Shown here: one piece after another, positions 1 to 8,916 of the stretch
How the letters are laid out: each line of letters begins with the position of its first letter
How positions within the stretch are numbered: the first letter of the stretch is position 1
NCBI RefSeq assembly: GCF_025403485.1
Contig: NZ_CP099966.1
Span: forward strand, 3,881,001 to 3,945,000
Source of the DNA: Chryseobacterium paludis
Lineage (GTDB): Bacteria > Bacteroidota > Bacteroidia > Flavobacteriales > Weeksellaceae
Reading direction: 5' to 3'
DNA: 64,000 nt
Program-made: the position numbers and the translations under genes
The notes under the pieces: generated by a model
Seen by the model: only the letters and a program-made list of their open reading frames with translations
What the model was told of the DNA's origin: nothing
The model's database searches: none

Positions 1-546
1 ATGGTTCCTAATTATGATAAAACGGTTTCGGTGATTGATCTCAATTCATTTACAGAAACCAGGAAATTGGATGTGGCAATTAATCTTCACCGTCTTAAAA
101 AAGACAATTACGGCGATTTATATGTGAGCTCCAGAGGGGATTATTATAACATCCCTTCAAGTTTATATTTAGTGGATGCTGCAACAGGAGTGCTGAAAAA
201 AGATTTTCATGTGGCAGTAAGCGAAATGACCATCGTTAATGACAAATTGTATTATTACGGGAATGAGTTTAATTACAATACCCACTCTTATTCTAAATCA
301 TTTGGCATTATTGATGTAAAAACCGAGCAGATCATTTCCAATAAAATTATTGACCAGGAATACGTAGATGGTATTAAAGCACCTTACGGAATAGCTGTAA
401 ATCCGATCACAGAAGATATTTACATTACAGACGCCCGGAATTATGTGTCTACAGGATTTGTCTACTGCTTTAATAAAAGTGGACATTTTAAATGGAAAAC
501 CGAGGGTGGAAATATCCCGGCACACTTCACCTTTTTATACAAATAA
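1..546 (+). CDS. YncE/DUF5074-like beta-propeller surface protein, 3' part only
   Basis: The frame is open at the first base and the protein starts inside a repeat-like sequence without a signal peptide, so this is the C-terminal 181 residues of a larger gene cut by the window edge. Repeated strand motifs (TVSVIDLNS, SLYLVDAATG, SFGIIDVKT, GIAVNPITEDIYITDARNY) are typical of YncE-like seven-bladed propellers in the DUF5074/BtuG-like group. It lies 14 bp before the next gene on the same strand and probably shares its transcript. In Bacteroidetes such propellers often sit beside a TonB receptor and bind its ligand at the surface. Any such receptor would lie upstream of this window. The family call is by motif appearance only. 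Confidence 0.7.
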   Translation: MVPNYDKTVSVIDLNSFTETRKLDVAINLHRLKKDNYGDLYVSSRGDYYNIPSSLYLVDAATGVLKKDFHVAVSEMTIVNDKLYYYGNEFNYNTHSYSKSFGIIDVKTEQIISNKIIDQEYVDGIKAPYGIAVNPITEDIYITDARNYVSTGFVYCFNKSGHFKWKTEGGNIPAHFTFLYK

Positions 547-560
547 ACTGAATCTAAGAT

Positions 561-1754
561 ATGGACAGAAATATTTTTAAAATTTTAAAAACTGTACTGG
601 CGGTATTTCTATTGGTAGGAATGACCGCATGTAAAAGTGACAGAGATGAAGATTCACCATTTAATGGTTTAGAAGAATCTTATACGATCAACCGTTTCAA
701 TGTTCTGAATATTGCCGCGAATGTTTCAGGAAAAATGACATGGAGCATTAAAGACTCTATTATTTCTGAGGGCTCAGAGCTGGACTTTATCAGTCCCTAT
801 ATTAAAACATACCCTCTTACTTTAAAAATAGATCAGAACGGAAAGGTAAAAACGTATCAATCAACAATTATCGTCAATAAGGAACCCGGTTCTTACAGTA
901 AATATGTTTCCAATGTATTGGATTTCCGTCCTGCTGTAGGACAATTTACCAACGAAATTCCTGAATATATGGTTGGAGATACTTCCAGCAGTATGCTTCA
1001 AAAAGCCAAAGGATCTTTGGTGGGTTCTAATACCTCGATGATTAGTTTAGGTGGTTTTGGAGGATATGTAGTTTTAGGCTTTGATCATACCATACCAAAT
1101 ATGAATGGTCGGGATTTCAAAATCCTTGGAAATGCTTTCTGGGGGAATAATGCTAATGAACCTCGCTCAGGATCTTGTGAGCCTGGAATTATTATGGTCG
1201 CTTATGACAGAAATAAAAATGGGAAACCGGATGATAATGAATGGTATGAAATTGCGGGAAGCGAATATTTTAAAAATACAACCGTTAAAAACTACAGTAT
1301 TACTTATTTCAAACCTAATGAAAATAAGCCTCCTGTTCCTGGAAATGAACCCTGGCAGGCTGATATAGAATACGTTAAATGGCAGGATAATCTTGGAAAT
1401 ACTGGTTTTAAGACAAAAAATGGATTTCATGATCACAGTTTTTATCCATTATGGATTTCCGATGCTTCTTATGGTTTCTCAGGAACAAAAATACAGAATA
1501 ACTATTACGATCAGAGCGGAAACGGATCCTATTGGGTAGGGAAGTCTTACGATTTCGGATATGCCGATAATGCTCCGAATAATGATGAAGCCTCCAATAT
1601 AGATATTTCTTGGGCGGTCGACAAAAATGGAAAATATGTAAAACTTCCGGGGATTGATTTTGTAAAAGTACATACTGCTGTTAACCAGGAAGCTGGTTGG
1701 CTGGGAGAGGTTTCTACTGAAGTAGCCGGTGCTTATGATTTGTATATAAAATAA
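561..1754 (+). CDS. Surface lipoprotein (PKD-type cell surface protein)
   Basis: 397 residues. An SPII signal ends at Cys24 (VGMTAC), followed by the acidic KSDRDEDS, which resembles the Bacteroidetes lipoprotein export signal and suggests surface display. After an Ig/PKD-like N-terminal part (about 35-110) comes a long domain rich in Gly, Asn and aromatics (GGFGGYVVLGFDH, ILGNAFWGN, EPGIIMVAYDRN). It lies between a YncE-like propeller and a DUF5074-like T9SS protein, spaced 14 and 26 bp. Comparable trios accompany TonB receptors, notably in cobalamin-uptake loci of gut Bacteroidetes. I infer a ligand-capture role but cannot name the ligand from this sequence. Confidence 0.65.
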   Translation: MDRNIFKILKTVLAVFLLVGMTACKSDRDEDSPFNGLEESYTINRFNVLNIAANVSGKMTWSIKDSIISEGSELDFISPYIKTYPLTLKIDQNGKVKTYQSTIIVNKEPGSYSKYVSNVLDFRPAVGQFTNEIPEYMVGDTSSSMLQKAKGSLVGSNTSMISLGGFGGYVVLGFDHTIPNMNGRDFKILGNAFWGNNANEPRSGSCEPGIIMVAYDRNKNGKPDDNEWYEIAGSEYFKNTTVKNYSITYFKPNENKPPVPGNEPWQADIEYVKWQDNLGNTGFKTKNGFHDHSFYPLWISDASYGFSGTKIQNNYYDQSGNGSYWVGKSYDFGYADNAPNNDEASNIDISWAVDKNGKYVKLPGIDFVKVHTAVNQEAGWLGEVSTEVAGAYDLYIK

Positions 1755-1780
1755 AAATTCAACAATAAATTTATTTAAAA

Positions 1781-4054
1781 ATGAAAAAGATCTATCTTTT
1801 AACATTACTGTTATTTTTTGCATTTTTTACCAATGCACAGGTAACGGTTCAAGGGGTACCCCGAAATGATATCAAGCAGAATTCAAAGCAAAAGAATGAG
1901 CTTAAAACGACCACTACCGTCACTGATTTTTCTGATATTCAGTATTGGGTAGGGACAGGTTCTAAAAAGGCTGCTTTTGTAGTACAATGGAACGACGGTA
2001 AGAATCCTGATGCTTTAGTTTGGGGATTTAAATGGGATGGAAATGCTACAGGAGAAGATATGTTGAAAGCAATTGCTCAGACAGATCATCGTTTTTATTC
2101 TTTACTATACCAGGGAACAACTTTTGGAAGTGCAATAGGAGGACTTGGATTTGATCTGAATGGACAAGGGACTATTGGACTTTACAAGAGCGGAAACCTT
2201 ACGTATCCATTATATCCGTTAAATGGGATTGTTAATACAACGGCATATGATTTTGATGACTATACATCAATAGATGGAGCGAATGATCATTGGAAGTCTG
2301 GATGGACTACCGGATATTGGTCTTACTGGGTGAAAAATCCTGCAGATGCAGCCTTTGGATATTCAAGTTTGGGTGCCAGCAACCGTGTTTTAGAAGATGG
2401 TTCTTGGGATCTCTGGAATTTTTATCCGGGAATGGTTGATCAGCCTATTTCAACAACTCTGACTCCGGTGTCAGCTTATTCTTCACCAACAACATTTACA
2501 GATGGTTATTTTATGGTGAATGAAGATTGGTTTGGGCATACCAATGGTTCTGTAAACTTTATTAATAATAACGGACAGATTAACTACCGAGTGTACAGCA
2601 ATGCAAATAACAATCAGTCTTTTGGAGCGACTACTCAATATGGTACCATTTACGGGGATAAATTTTATTTTATTTCTAAACAGGCTGCTGATGGAGGAGA
2701 TACTCAATATACACCGGGCGGTAGACTTGTCATTGCGAATGCGACCACAATGCAGAAAATAGCTGGATTTAACACAATTGGTGGCGGTGATGGAAGATCA
2801 TTCCTTGGAGTTAATGAGCATAAAGGATACATAGGAACGACTACAGGGATTTTCTTATTTAATATTGATAATTTACAGGTTGGAAGCCTGGTTCCCGGAA
2901 CTGGTGGAAAAGGGCAGATCGGAAATATGATCCGTACTTCACAATATGTATTTGCTGTAACACAAAATGGGGGTATCCTGGTTATTAATCCTAATACCAA
3001 TGCCGTTGTTCAGACTATAGCTGGTGCATTCTATTCAATTGTGCAGGCGAAAGATGGAAGTGTATGGGGTATTCAGGAACAGAAATTAGTGAGCATTAAT
3101 CCTACTACTTTTGCGACATTAGAATATGCAATTCCTACGACTAAGTATTTCGGTGACTGGGGAGCGTGGTATGCAGGAAGACTTACATACAGTACCCAGC
3201 AAAATGCTTTATACTGGATCAATTCTATCAATGCTTTTTCTTCAGGAGCGAAGATTGTGAAGTTTGATGTTACCTCTAAAGCATTTAATGAAAACTTTGC
3301 TGCAATTCCAGGACAGGCCGGAACGTATAAGCAAATTCCTTATGGTGCTGCATTGCGTGTTAACCCAGTAACCGATGAGCTCATTCTAAATACGACAGAA
3401 AGTGGTTTTGGAGCGCATTATCAGAAAAACTGGATACATACATTCAGTAATACAGGAGCTCTTACAAATACTAAAACATTAAATGATTATTATTGGTTCC
3501 CTTCAGTGGCTGTATTCCCGGATAATAATGCTCCGGTTGTGAAAAGTACATTCCCATCTCAGACCACAGTGAACAGTACTACAACAATCGATTTAAAAAC
3601 AGTAGTTTCAGATACGGATAATTTATCGATGGCTATTGTAAAATCCATAAAATCTAATAGCAATCAGGGTATTGTTACTGCTGTAATCAATACAAATGAT
3701 GAGCTGGTTTTAACACCTCACAGCACGGGAACGGCTACCGTTGTATTAAGCTTTAACTCTAATGGAAAAGTAGTTGAGAAATCCCTTACAGTAAATGCAA
3801 GTACTTCAACATTAGGAACCGCTGAAGTTAAAAAACTTGAATTAGGAATTTATCCTAATCCGGCTACAGACATCCTTAATATTAAAACACAGGATAAAGT
3901 GATGAACACTACTATTTTTGATATTTCAGGAAAAGTGATCAATGCTCCGTTCAATAATGGACAGATCAATGTAAGCACACTTACTAAAGGAATGTATATT
4001 CTAAAAGTGGTTACTGATAAAGCTGTATATCAACAGAAATTTATTAAGAATTAA
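1781..4054 (+). CDS. Secreted DUF5074-like propeller protein with T9SS sorting tail
   Basis: 757 residues. A Sec signal peptide ends near NAQ (residues 18-20). The N-terminal domain (about 45-230) contains WVGTGSKKAAFVVQWNDG and PDALVWGFKWDG. The middle (about 240-580) shows propeller-like strands (GGRLVIANATTMQKIAGF, GGILVINPNTNAVVQTI). A short Ig-like stretch follows, then a type A T9SS sorting domain (about 685-757) with LGIYPNPATDILNI and terminal FIKN. It is the last gene of the operon and is followed by a strong terminator. The protein should be exported by T9SS and held at or released from the surface. A role in ligand capture with its two upstream neighbours is inference. Confidence 0.72.
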   Translation: MKKIYLLTLLLFFAFFTNAQVTVQGVPRNDIKQNSKQKNELKTTTTVTDFSDIQYWVGTGSKKAAFVVQWNDGKNPDALVWGFKWDGNATGEDMLKAIAQTDHRFYSLLYQGTTFGSAIGGLGFDLNGQGTIGLYKSGNLTYPLYPLNGIVNTTAYDFDDYTSIDGANDHWKSGWTTGYWSYWVKNPADAAFGYSSLGASNRVLEDGSWDLWNFYPGMVDQPISTTLTPVSAYSSPTTFTDGYFMVNEDWFGHTNGSVNFINNNGQINYRVYSNANNNQSFGATTQYGTIYGDKFYFISKQAADGGDTQYTPGGRLVIANATTMQKIAGFNTIGGGDGRSFLGVNEHKGYIGTTTGIFLFNIDNLQVGSLVPGTGGKGQIGNMIRTSQYVFAVTQNGGILVINPNTNAVVQTIAGAFYSIVQAKDGSVWGIQEQKLVSINPTTFATLEYAIPTTKYFGDWGAWYAGRLTYSTQQNALYWINSINAFSSGAKIVKFDVTSKAFNENFAAIPGQAGTYKQIPYGAALRVNPVTDELILNTTESGFGAHYQKNWIHTFSNTGALTNTKTLNDYYWFPSVAVFPDNNAPVVKSTFPSQTTVNSTTTIDLKTVVSDTDNLSMAIVKSIKSNSNQGIVTAVINTNDELVLTPHSTGTATVVLSFNSNGKVVEKSLTVNASTSTLGTAEVKKLELGIYPNPATDILNIKTQDKVMNTTIFDISGKVINAPFNNGQINVSTLTKGMYILKVVTDKAVYQQKFIKN

Positions 4055-4083
4055 TTTCTGTAATGATTTTTTAATTTGATATT

Positions 4084-4112
4084 AACCTCTACCGCTATTG
4101 GTAGAGGTTTTT
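4084..4112 (+). terminator. Rho-independent terminator after the surface operon
   Basis: A perfect 10-bp inverted repeat (AACCTCTACC / GGTAGAGGTT) with a 6-nt loop is followed by a T-rich stretch, 30 bp after the stop codon of the T9SS protein gene. Confidence 0.85.
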
Positions 4113-4208
4113 ATTTTCAGGAAGATTCCTTTTAATACGTTGTCAGGCTTATTTGCAATTTATTTAGCGTACTGATTTTAATGGAATTCGATTGGGTGTA
4201 AAATAAAT

Positions 4209-4246
4209 AACACCGGCAAGCTTTAGCTTGCCGGTGTTGATTTTTT
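4209..4246. terminator. Terminator between convergent genes
   Basis: A perfect 13-bp stem (AACACCGGCAAGC and its complement) with loop TTTA has T-rich tracts on both strands. It lies just past the stop of the minus-strand T9SS protein gene and probably works in both directions. Confidence 0.85.
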
Positions 4247-4260
4247 AAAGTGTATGTCTT

Positions 4261-5049
4261 TTACTTAATCATAATTTTACGGGAATATAATTTTCCTTCT
4301 TTCGTCTTAAGTGTTAAGATATAGAACCCTTCCGGTTGTCTGGATTCAAATGTTTTAGATTGCAGTGTAGAACGGTGAACTTCTTTTCCTGATGAATTAA
4401 CTAATGTAACTTCAGATCCTTCGAAAGGAATTTTTCCATCAAGGGTAATCTGTCCATCCTGGATGTTAGCCATTAAGCTGATATGTGGATCCTTGTATTG
4501 GTATGCATAATAAATACGGAAACCACCATTAAGGTTAAGCAAACCAGAGTTAAGGCTTATCTTAACACGATCATAAGGCTTGTTCATGGTAAGCTCAAGA
4601 GCTCCTCTGCTTGCGTCTGTACCGCCAAGCTTAAGAACATCATCATGGATGTTCATATAATCGTTATTAGAAACATCTCCAAGAAATGTTTCTACTGATA
4701 CTCCACCTATTAACTGGGCAGTTAGAATGGATTGATCTGTACCAATACCAATGACAAGCTTATTGGTATCTGCAGCTATATTCGTGGCAGAGAAGATCAG
4801 GGTCTGTTCTGTTCTTCCTAATAATCCCACAGGAACGAGTAGAGTAGAATAATCATTTTCATTACTTCCTACTGCATTTTCTGGATTTTGTACAAAACAA
4901 GCGACACAAATACCGTAAGCCCGATTTGTTTGGCTGCTTGGATACGTTTTAACGATTTGTGCAAAAGACATAGTGCCCATAAGGAACAGTAAAGACGCCA
5001 AGACTACTTTTTTCGTCATACTTTGGCCTGCTAATAGATTTGTTTTCAT
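4261..5049 (-). CDS. Secreted protein with T9SS type A sorting domain, function unknown
   Basis: 262 residues from an ATG. The signal peptide is TKKVVLASLLFLMGTMSFAQ, preceded by a 10-residue n-region, and the Met at position 11 is an alternative start. The body (about 30-190) has no catalytic motif I recognise. Two cysteines sit close together (GICVACF). The last 70 residues form a T9SS tail (HISLMANIQDGQITLDGKIP, then GFYILTLKTKEGKLYSRKIMIK read in part). The gene stands alone between two strong terminators, so it is monocistronic. It may be an adhesin-like or structural surface protein, but that is a guess. Confidence 0.7.
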   Translation of the reverse strand: MKTNLLAGQSMTKKVVLASLLFLMGTMSFAQIVKTYPSSQTNRAYGICVACFVQNPENAVGSNENDYSTLLVPVGLLGRTEQTLIFSATNIAADTNKLVIGIGTDQSILTAQLIGGVSVETFLGDVSNNDYMNIHDDVLKLGGTDASRGALELTMNKPYDRVKISLNSGLLNLNGGFRIYYAYQYKDPHISLMANIQDGQITLDGKIPFEGSEVTLVNSSGKEVHRSTLQSKTFESRQPEGFYILTLKTKEGKLYSRKIMIK

Positions 5050-5299
5050 GGTTAAAAATTTAAATTTTTAGTTTCTATAAAGTTACATATAAAAAGATTA
5101 TGTTGTTGCATTTATTTCATTTTTATGTGATTTAGTATTCAATTTATTTTTTTAAATAGCAGGAAACTAGATATAACCGTGAAATTATTATTTAAATGGT
5201 GTAAAAATTAGGTTATGAATTTTATAATTAATAGGATGGATTGATAAATTAATCCTAATATCAAAATAAGCGAAAAGGTCTTTAGTTTCATAGAAAAAC
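5050..5299. other. AT-rich intergenic stretch
   Basis: This stretch must contain the promoter of the minus-strand T9SS protein gene, but no clear TAnnTTTG element was seen on that strand. No open reading frame or RNA gene was recognised. Confidence 0.5.
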
Positions 5300-5329
5300 A
5301 AAACTCTTTACGACGTCGTAAAGAGTTTT
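5300..5329. terminator. 30-bp perfect palindrome, terminator of the MFS gene
   Basis: AAAACTCTTTACGAC and its exact complement abut with no spacer, 25 bp past the stop codon of the minus-strand MFS gene. The A and T flanks give a U-tract in either direction, so a bidirectional terminator is likely. Confidence 0.8.
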
Positions 5330-5354
5330 AATATGCTTTATAAATAATATGATA

Positions 5355-6565
5355 TTAATTACTTTTTTTTGATCCTTTAATGTTAGGTAAAAAAGCTGTT
5401 ATTACTCCCATAAGTGGTAAGAAGGCACAAATTTTAAATACATATGCAATACTGGTATCATCTGCCACTGCACCTAAAACAGCGGATCCGATTCCGCCCA
5501 TTCCAAACATGAAACCAAAAAATAAACCGGCTACCAGACCAATTTTATCGGGCATAAGATCTGTTGCATATACTAAGATGGCAGAAAATGCTGAAGCAAT
5601 GATCAAACCTATTAGAACAGCAAATACTATGGTCCATACTAATGAAAGATACGGAAGGCATAAAGTAAATGGAGCAGCCCCCAAAATTGAAATCCAGATA
5701 ATTTTCTTTCTGCCATATTTATCGCCCAATTTTCCACCCAATATAGTTCCTACAGCAACAGCAGCAAGAAACATAAATAAATATAACTGAGAGTCTTTAA
5801 CGGAGATATGAAATTTATCAATCAGAAAGAAAGTGAAATAATTCGTCATGGACGCTAAGTAAATATATTTGGAAAATACTAAAGCCAGTAGGATCGTGAT
5901 CGAGAACATTACTTTTTTGCGGGAAAGATTTATGTTAACAACTAAATCTTTATGTTTAGCTGTTTTTTAATGGACAATCTTTCCGCATACCAGTTTCCAA
6001 TTCTCCATAAAAGGATGATACCAATAAAGGCAGCAATAGCAAATAAACCGACATACCCTTGTCCTAATGGAAGTACAATGAGGGCTACTAATAATGGGCC
6101 TATGGCACTTCCGGAATTACCACCCACCTGAAAAATAGACTGTGCGAGTCCCTTTTGTCCTCCTGAAGCCATTTGGGCAACCCGTGAAGCTTCCGGATGA
6201 AATACTGAAGATCCCATTCCGATAAATGCAACAGCAATAAGGATGACATAATAGTGATGTGCAGCTGCAAGAAGTAATAAACCAGCCATTGATAATGCCA
6301 TTCCTATGGCAAGAGATCTTGGATTGGGTTTCTTATCCGTGTAGATCCCTACAAATGGTTGTAAAATAGATGCGGTAAGTTGAAATACCAGAGTAATAAT
6401 ACCAATCTGAGCAAATGATAATTTAAATTCACCTTTTAGAATGGGGTATAATGAAGGAATAGTAGATTGGATCAGGTCATTCAAAAAATGAGAAAAACTG
6501 ATCATAAATAAAATGGGGTAAACAATTTTAGAAGTGTCAATTGTTTGGGTCTTTATATTTTCCAT
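5355..6565 (-). pseudogene. MFS exporter of the fosmidomycin-resistance (Fsr) type, split by a frameshift
   Basis: Two minus-strand frames together make one 12-helix MFS protein. The upstream half (5942-6565) gives 207 residues (MENIKTQTIDTSKIVYPILF..., with FVGIYTDKKPNPRSLAIGMA and GMGSSVFHPEASRVAQMA) and the downstream half (5355-5909) gives 184 (VGTILGGKLGDKYGRKKIIW). The downstream frame can be read back to just after an A6 run on the coding strand (plus-strand T6 at 5963-5968). One more A would join SIKK to TAKHKDLVVNINLSRKKV and give a 403-residue protein, normal for Fsr-type exporters. The lesion is therefore a one-base loss in a homopolymer, either a real mutation, a phase-variable tract or a sequencing error. 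A FadR-type regulator gene and operator lie immediately upstream. Confidence 0.82.
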
Positions 6566-6590
6566 GAAATAAAATCTTTAATTCATCATG

Positions 6591-6601
6591 TCATCTGATG
6601 A
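6591..6601. promoter_or_regulatory. Putative FadR-type operator before the MFS gene
   Basis: The palindrome TCATCTGATGA lies 25 bp upstream of the MFS start codon. The identical 11-mer occurs at 7295-7305 over the predicted transcription start of the adjacent GntR/FadR regulator. The shared exact palindrome at both genes suggests the regulator's own binding site. Confidence 0.6.
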
Positions 6602-6624
6602 ATTTTGTTATGGGTTTAATTATT

Positions 6625-7284
6625 TTAATATTGTCTCTCAACAATTTTCTGTGCAGTCAATGCAGCATGATCAGAGTCTCTCTTTTCTATATAAAGATAA
6701 AGATCTGTATGTATTTTTTGTGAAGCAATGAAAGAGTCCGTGTTGTTATTGTGGCTGCTTTCATACGTTTTCAACACATGCTTACTGGCTATTTTATAAA
6801 TTTCTTTTAAAAGGCTATTGCCACAAGCTTCTGCAATGGCTACATGGAAATTAATATCCGCCTGATAACATTCAAGAGCCTGATTTTCTTTAGCCAGTTT
6901 GGCTCTGAGATCTAAATAGGATTTTATCGTCTTTAAATCTTTTTCAGTATGATACATCGCTGCTCTTGCGGCAATTTTTGATTCCAGAAGAGACCTTACT
7001 TCAAACACATCTTCAATTTGTGCTTTGTCCATCTGGGTTTCCAAAGACTCCTGAATGTTTTTGGAAACTACAAATGTGCCAACGCCCTGCTGTACATTTA
7101 ATACTCCCTTAATAGATAATATTTTTATGGCTTCCCGAATACTTGACCGTCCAACACCATAAATTTTCATGAGCTCAGGCTCAATAGGAAGTTTTTCACC
7201 AACAGCATATTCATTATTGATTATCCCTTCAGTCAGCCTTTCTGCAACTTCCTGAGCTAATGTTCGTCTTTGAATTTGTGCCAT
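6625..7284 (-). CDS. GntR/FadR-family transcriptional regulator (FCD domain)
   Basis: 219 residues from the ATG at 7284 (MAQIQRRTLAQEVAERL); an ATG at 7290 is possible. A longer frame from a TTG at 7311 is rejected because that codon overlaps the predicted -7 element. The N-terminal winged helix (about 10-70) shows GEKLPIEPELMKIYGVGRSS and REAIKILSIKGVLNVQQGVG. The C-terminal helical FCD domain (about 85-215) normally binds a small organic acid and often a metal. It lies 59 bp upstream of the MFS exporter on the same strand, and both carry the same palindrome, so self-repression and control of the exporter are likely. The ligand is unknown. Confidence 0.85.
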   Translation of the reverse strand: MAQIQRRTLAQEVAERLTEGIINNEYAVGEKLPIEPELMKIYGVGRSSIREAIKILSIKGVLNVQQGVGTFVVSKNIQESLETQMDKAQIEDVFEVRSLLESKIAARAAMYHTEKDLKTIKSYLDLRAKLAKENQALECYQADINFHVAIAEACGNSLLKEIYKIASKHVLKTYESSHNNNTDSFIASQKIHTDLYLYIEKRDSDHAALTAQKIVERQY

Positions 7285-7294
7285 ATACATCTTA

Positions 7295-7305
7295 TCATCT
7301 GATGA
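7295..7305. promoter_or_regulatory. Putative autoregulatory operator of the FadR-type gene
   Basis: TCATCTGATGA begins 3 bp downstream of the TACCTTTG promoter element, where the transcript should start, and is identical to the site at 6591-6601. A bound repressor here would block initiation. Confidence 0.6.
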
Positions 7306-7308
7306 CTG

Positions 7309-7341
7309 CAAAGGTATAAATTATCTGAGATATTTCTGCAA
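7309..7341 (-). promoter_or_regulatory. Promoter of the FadR-type regulator
   Basis: On the minus strand a TTG (7341-7339), a 22-bp spacer and TACCTTTG (7316-7309) match the Bacteroidetes -33/-7 pattern. The spacing is slightly long. Confidence 0.55.
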
Positions 7342-7406
7342 TTATTTAACTAAAAATAAATGTAAAAAGAATAATAAATGTTGTGGGGTCAATGCCTGGT
7401 TTGATT

Positions 7407-8252
7407 TTATTTAAAATTCTTTTCTAAAAAAGCGAATATTTTATCAAAATGTTTCGTGGGTTCAGCATGAGAACCTTCGTAAATCTGATGTTCATATGCA
7501 TATCTGAATTTGTTATTTTTAAGTCTGGAAATCATTTTATTACCCATTTGTACTGCAGGGATCATTTCATCTTTTGTGCCGGATAAGATTAGAATCGAAC
7601 CTCTTATGTTCTCTACTTTTATAATGGCTTTTTCTTCTGCAATGGTATCCTTTAGCATGGCTTCAAATGTGCCCCTGAGATCATGCTTCATTAAAAAAGG
7701 AACAGCTTCTTCATTTACAGGAACAAATGGTAGCTCTTTCTCGTTTAGCGTCCAGCAGGAAGTTGTAAACTCTTGGGTATGGCCGGGAAAAACAACATTG
7801 CTGGATGACATTCCAATGACACAAGAAATGTCCTGATAATAGCTGCCTAATAGTAATGCGAGATCCGCACCTCTGGATCCTCCAATGACTGCGATTTTGT
7901 TTTTATTGATTTTTTTGTTTTTAGAAGCCTCCATGATGGCATTATGTACATCGTTAATGGCTATCTGGTTTAATATGGATGGTGTATTTTTACATCCAAA
8001 ATATCCAATAGCCAAGAAAGCATACCCTTTGTCGATAAATTCTTGTCGTGTTTTTTTCCAATAATCTTTTGTCCATGCATTGCCTCCTTCTGATCCGCCA
8101 AGACCAACTATAAGTGGTTGGCTTTTATCATTTCCTACATATAAAATTGCCTCTACATTAGCTGTTTTTAAAGTATCCTGTGAGAATATAGAAATCGGGC
8201 TGAAGTTTAACAATAAAATTAAAAATGCCCAGGTTGTTTTATTAAATTCCAT
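7407..8252 (-). CDS. Secreted BAAT-type acyl-CoA thioesterase/dienelactone hydrolase-like protein
   Basis: 281 residues with a Sec signal peptide (cleavage near FSQ, residue 25). It has an alpha/beta-hydrolase fold with nucleophile elbow GGSRGA (Ser126), acid in LSGTKDEM (Asp228) and His262 in EGSHAEP. The oxyanion-side motif is GLGGSEGG (about 50-57). The order and spacing match the BAAT C-terminal domain without its N-terminal domain. Members with a Ser nucleophile and signal peptide are common in Bacteroidetes, and their substrates are mostly unknown. It stands alone, downstream of a Crp-type regulator on the same strand. Confidence 0.75.
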   Translation of the reverse strand: MEFNKTTWAFLILLLNFSPISIFSQDTLKTANVEAILYVGNDKSQPLIVGLGGSEGGNAWTKDYWKKTRQEFIDKGYAFLAIGYFGCKNTPSILNQIAINDVHNAIMEASKNKKINKNKIAVIGGSRGADLALLLGSYYQDISCVIGMSSSNVVFPGHTQEFTTSCWTLNEKELPFVPVNEEAVPFLMKHDLRGTFEAMLKDTIAEEKAIIKVENIRGSILILSGTKDEMIPAVQMGNKMISRLKNNKFRYAYEHQIYEGSHAEPTKHFDKIFAFLEKNFK

Positions 8253-8290
8253 GTAATATTTTTTTCAAAATTGGTATTTAATAACTGATA

Positions 8291-8315
8291 AACTTTTGAC
8301 CTATATCAAAAAGTT
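8291..8315 (-). terminator. Possible terminator overlapping the Crp-type gene stop codon
   Basis: AACTTTTGA pairs with TCAAAAAGTT (one bulged base) around a 6-nt loop. The hairpin includes the end of the regulator's stop codon. The T-tract on the minus strand is weak, so this may only be a stabilising hairpin. Confidence 0.4.
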
Positions 8316-8916
8316 ATTTTTGAGCCCTTATTCTGCTTAATGTTTCCTGGGTTATTCCTAAATAAGAAGCGGTCATTCCTAAGGGAATCCTGTGATAGAT
8401 GCCTTTGTAAGTCTGAATGAAATGATCGTATTTTTCTTTTGCCGATGCAAACCGGAGTGAGGCTATACGCTCCATCAGGTGACCGACAACTGTTCCCATA
8501 GAAAGCCTTGCATAACGTTCCATTTCAGGGAAATGATCAAACAGGTAAACAAGATCATTTACGTGTAGGCAGAAAGTTTGGGTATCTTCAATAGCATCGA
8601 TATAATAAATATCCTTTTCTCTTTTATATAAGCTCTTTGGAGAATTACACCATTCGCCTTCGGAAGGAAAATACTCACTGATTTCTTTTCCGTCTTTTAG
8701 AAAATAAGTTCTTAAGAGCCCTTTTTGAATAAAATAAGATTGAGTACATACTTTATCGGCATCATGTACAAGATCTCCTTTTTTAAAAGTAATAAAATGT
8801 ATGCTTTTAGACAAAGCAGATCTCAGCTCATCGCTCACCTTAATATAGTTTTCAAAATGAAGAAATAATAGATCCTTTTGTTCGGAATTTTTATCTTCTG
8901 TATCAACATGTCCCAT
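8314..8916 (-). CDS. Crp/Fnr-family transcriptional regulator
   Basis: 200 residues from an ATG. The N-terminal cyclic-nucleotide-binding-like jelly roll (about 25-125) shows HFITFKKGDLVHDADKVC and FIQKGLLRTYFLKDGKEIS. The C-terminal helix-turn-helix shows IPLGMTASYLGITQETLSRI. There is no cysteine cluster, so it is not an FNR-type iron-sulfur sensor. The Arg/Ser residues that contact cAMP in true CRP are not evident, as in most Bacteroidetes members of this group, which may sense other ligands or none. The next gene downstream, 61 bp away, is the BAAT-like hydrolase, a possible target. Confidence 0.85.
   Translation of the reverse strand: MGHVDTEDKNSEQKDLLFLHFENYIKVSDELRSALSKSIHFITFKKGDLVHDADKVCTQSYFIQKGLLRTYFLKDGKEISEYFPSEGEWCNSPKSLYKREKDIYYIDAIEDTQTFCLHVNDLVYLFDHFPEMERYARLSMGTVVGHLMERIASLRFASAKEKYDHFIQTYKGIYHRIPLGMTASYLGITQETLSRIRAQK

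Noticed and set aside
5380..5790. Plus-strand open frame over the MFS gene
   Set aside because: It is antisense to clear membrane-transporter sequence and has low-complexity basic composition.
7285..7311. Extended N-terminus of the FadR-type regulator from TTG
   Set aside because: The extension would overlap the operator and the -7 element; the ATG at 7284 or 7290 fits the family.
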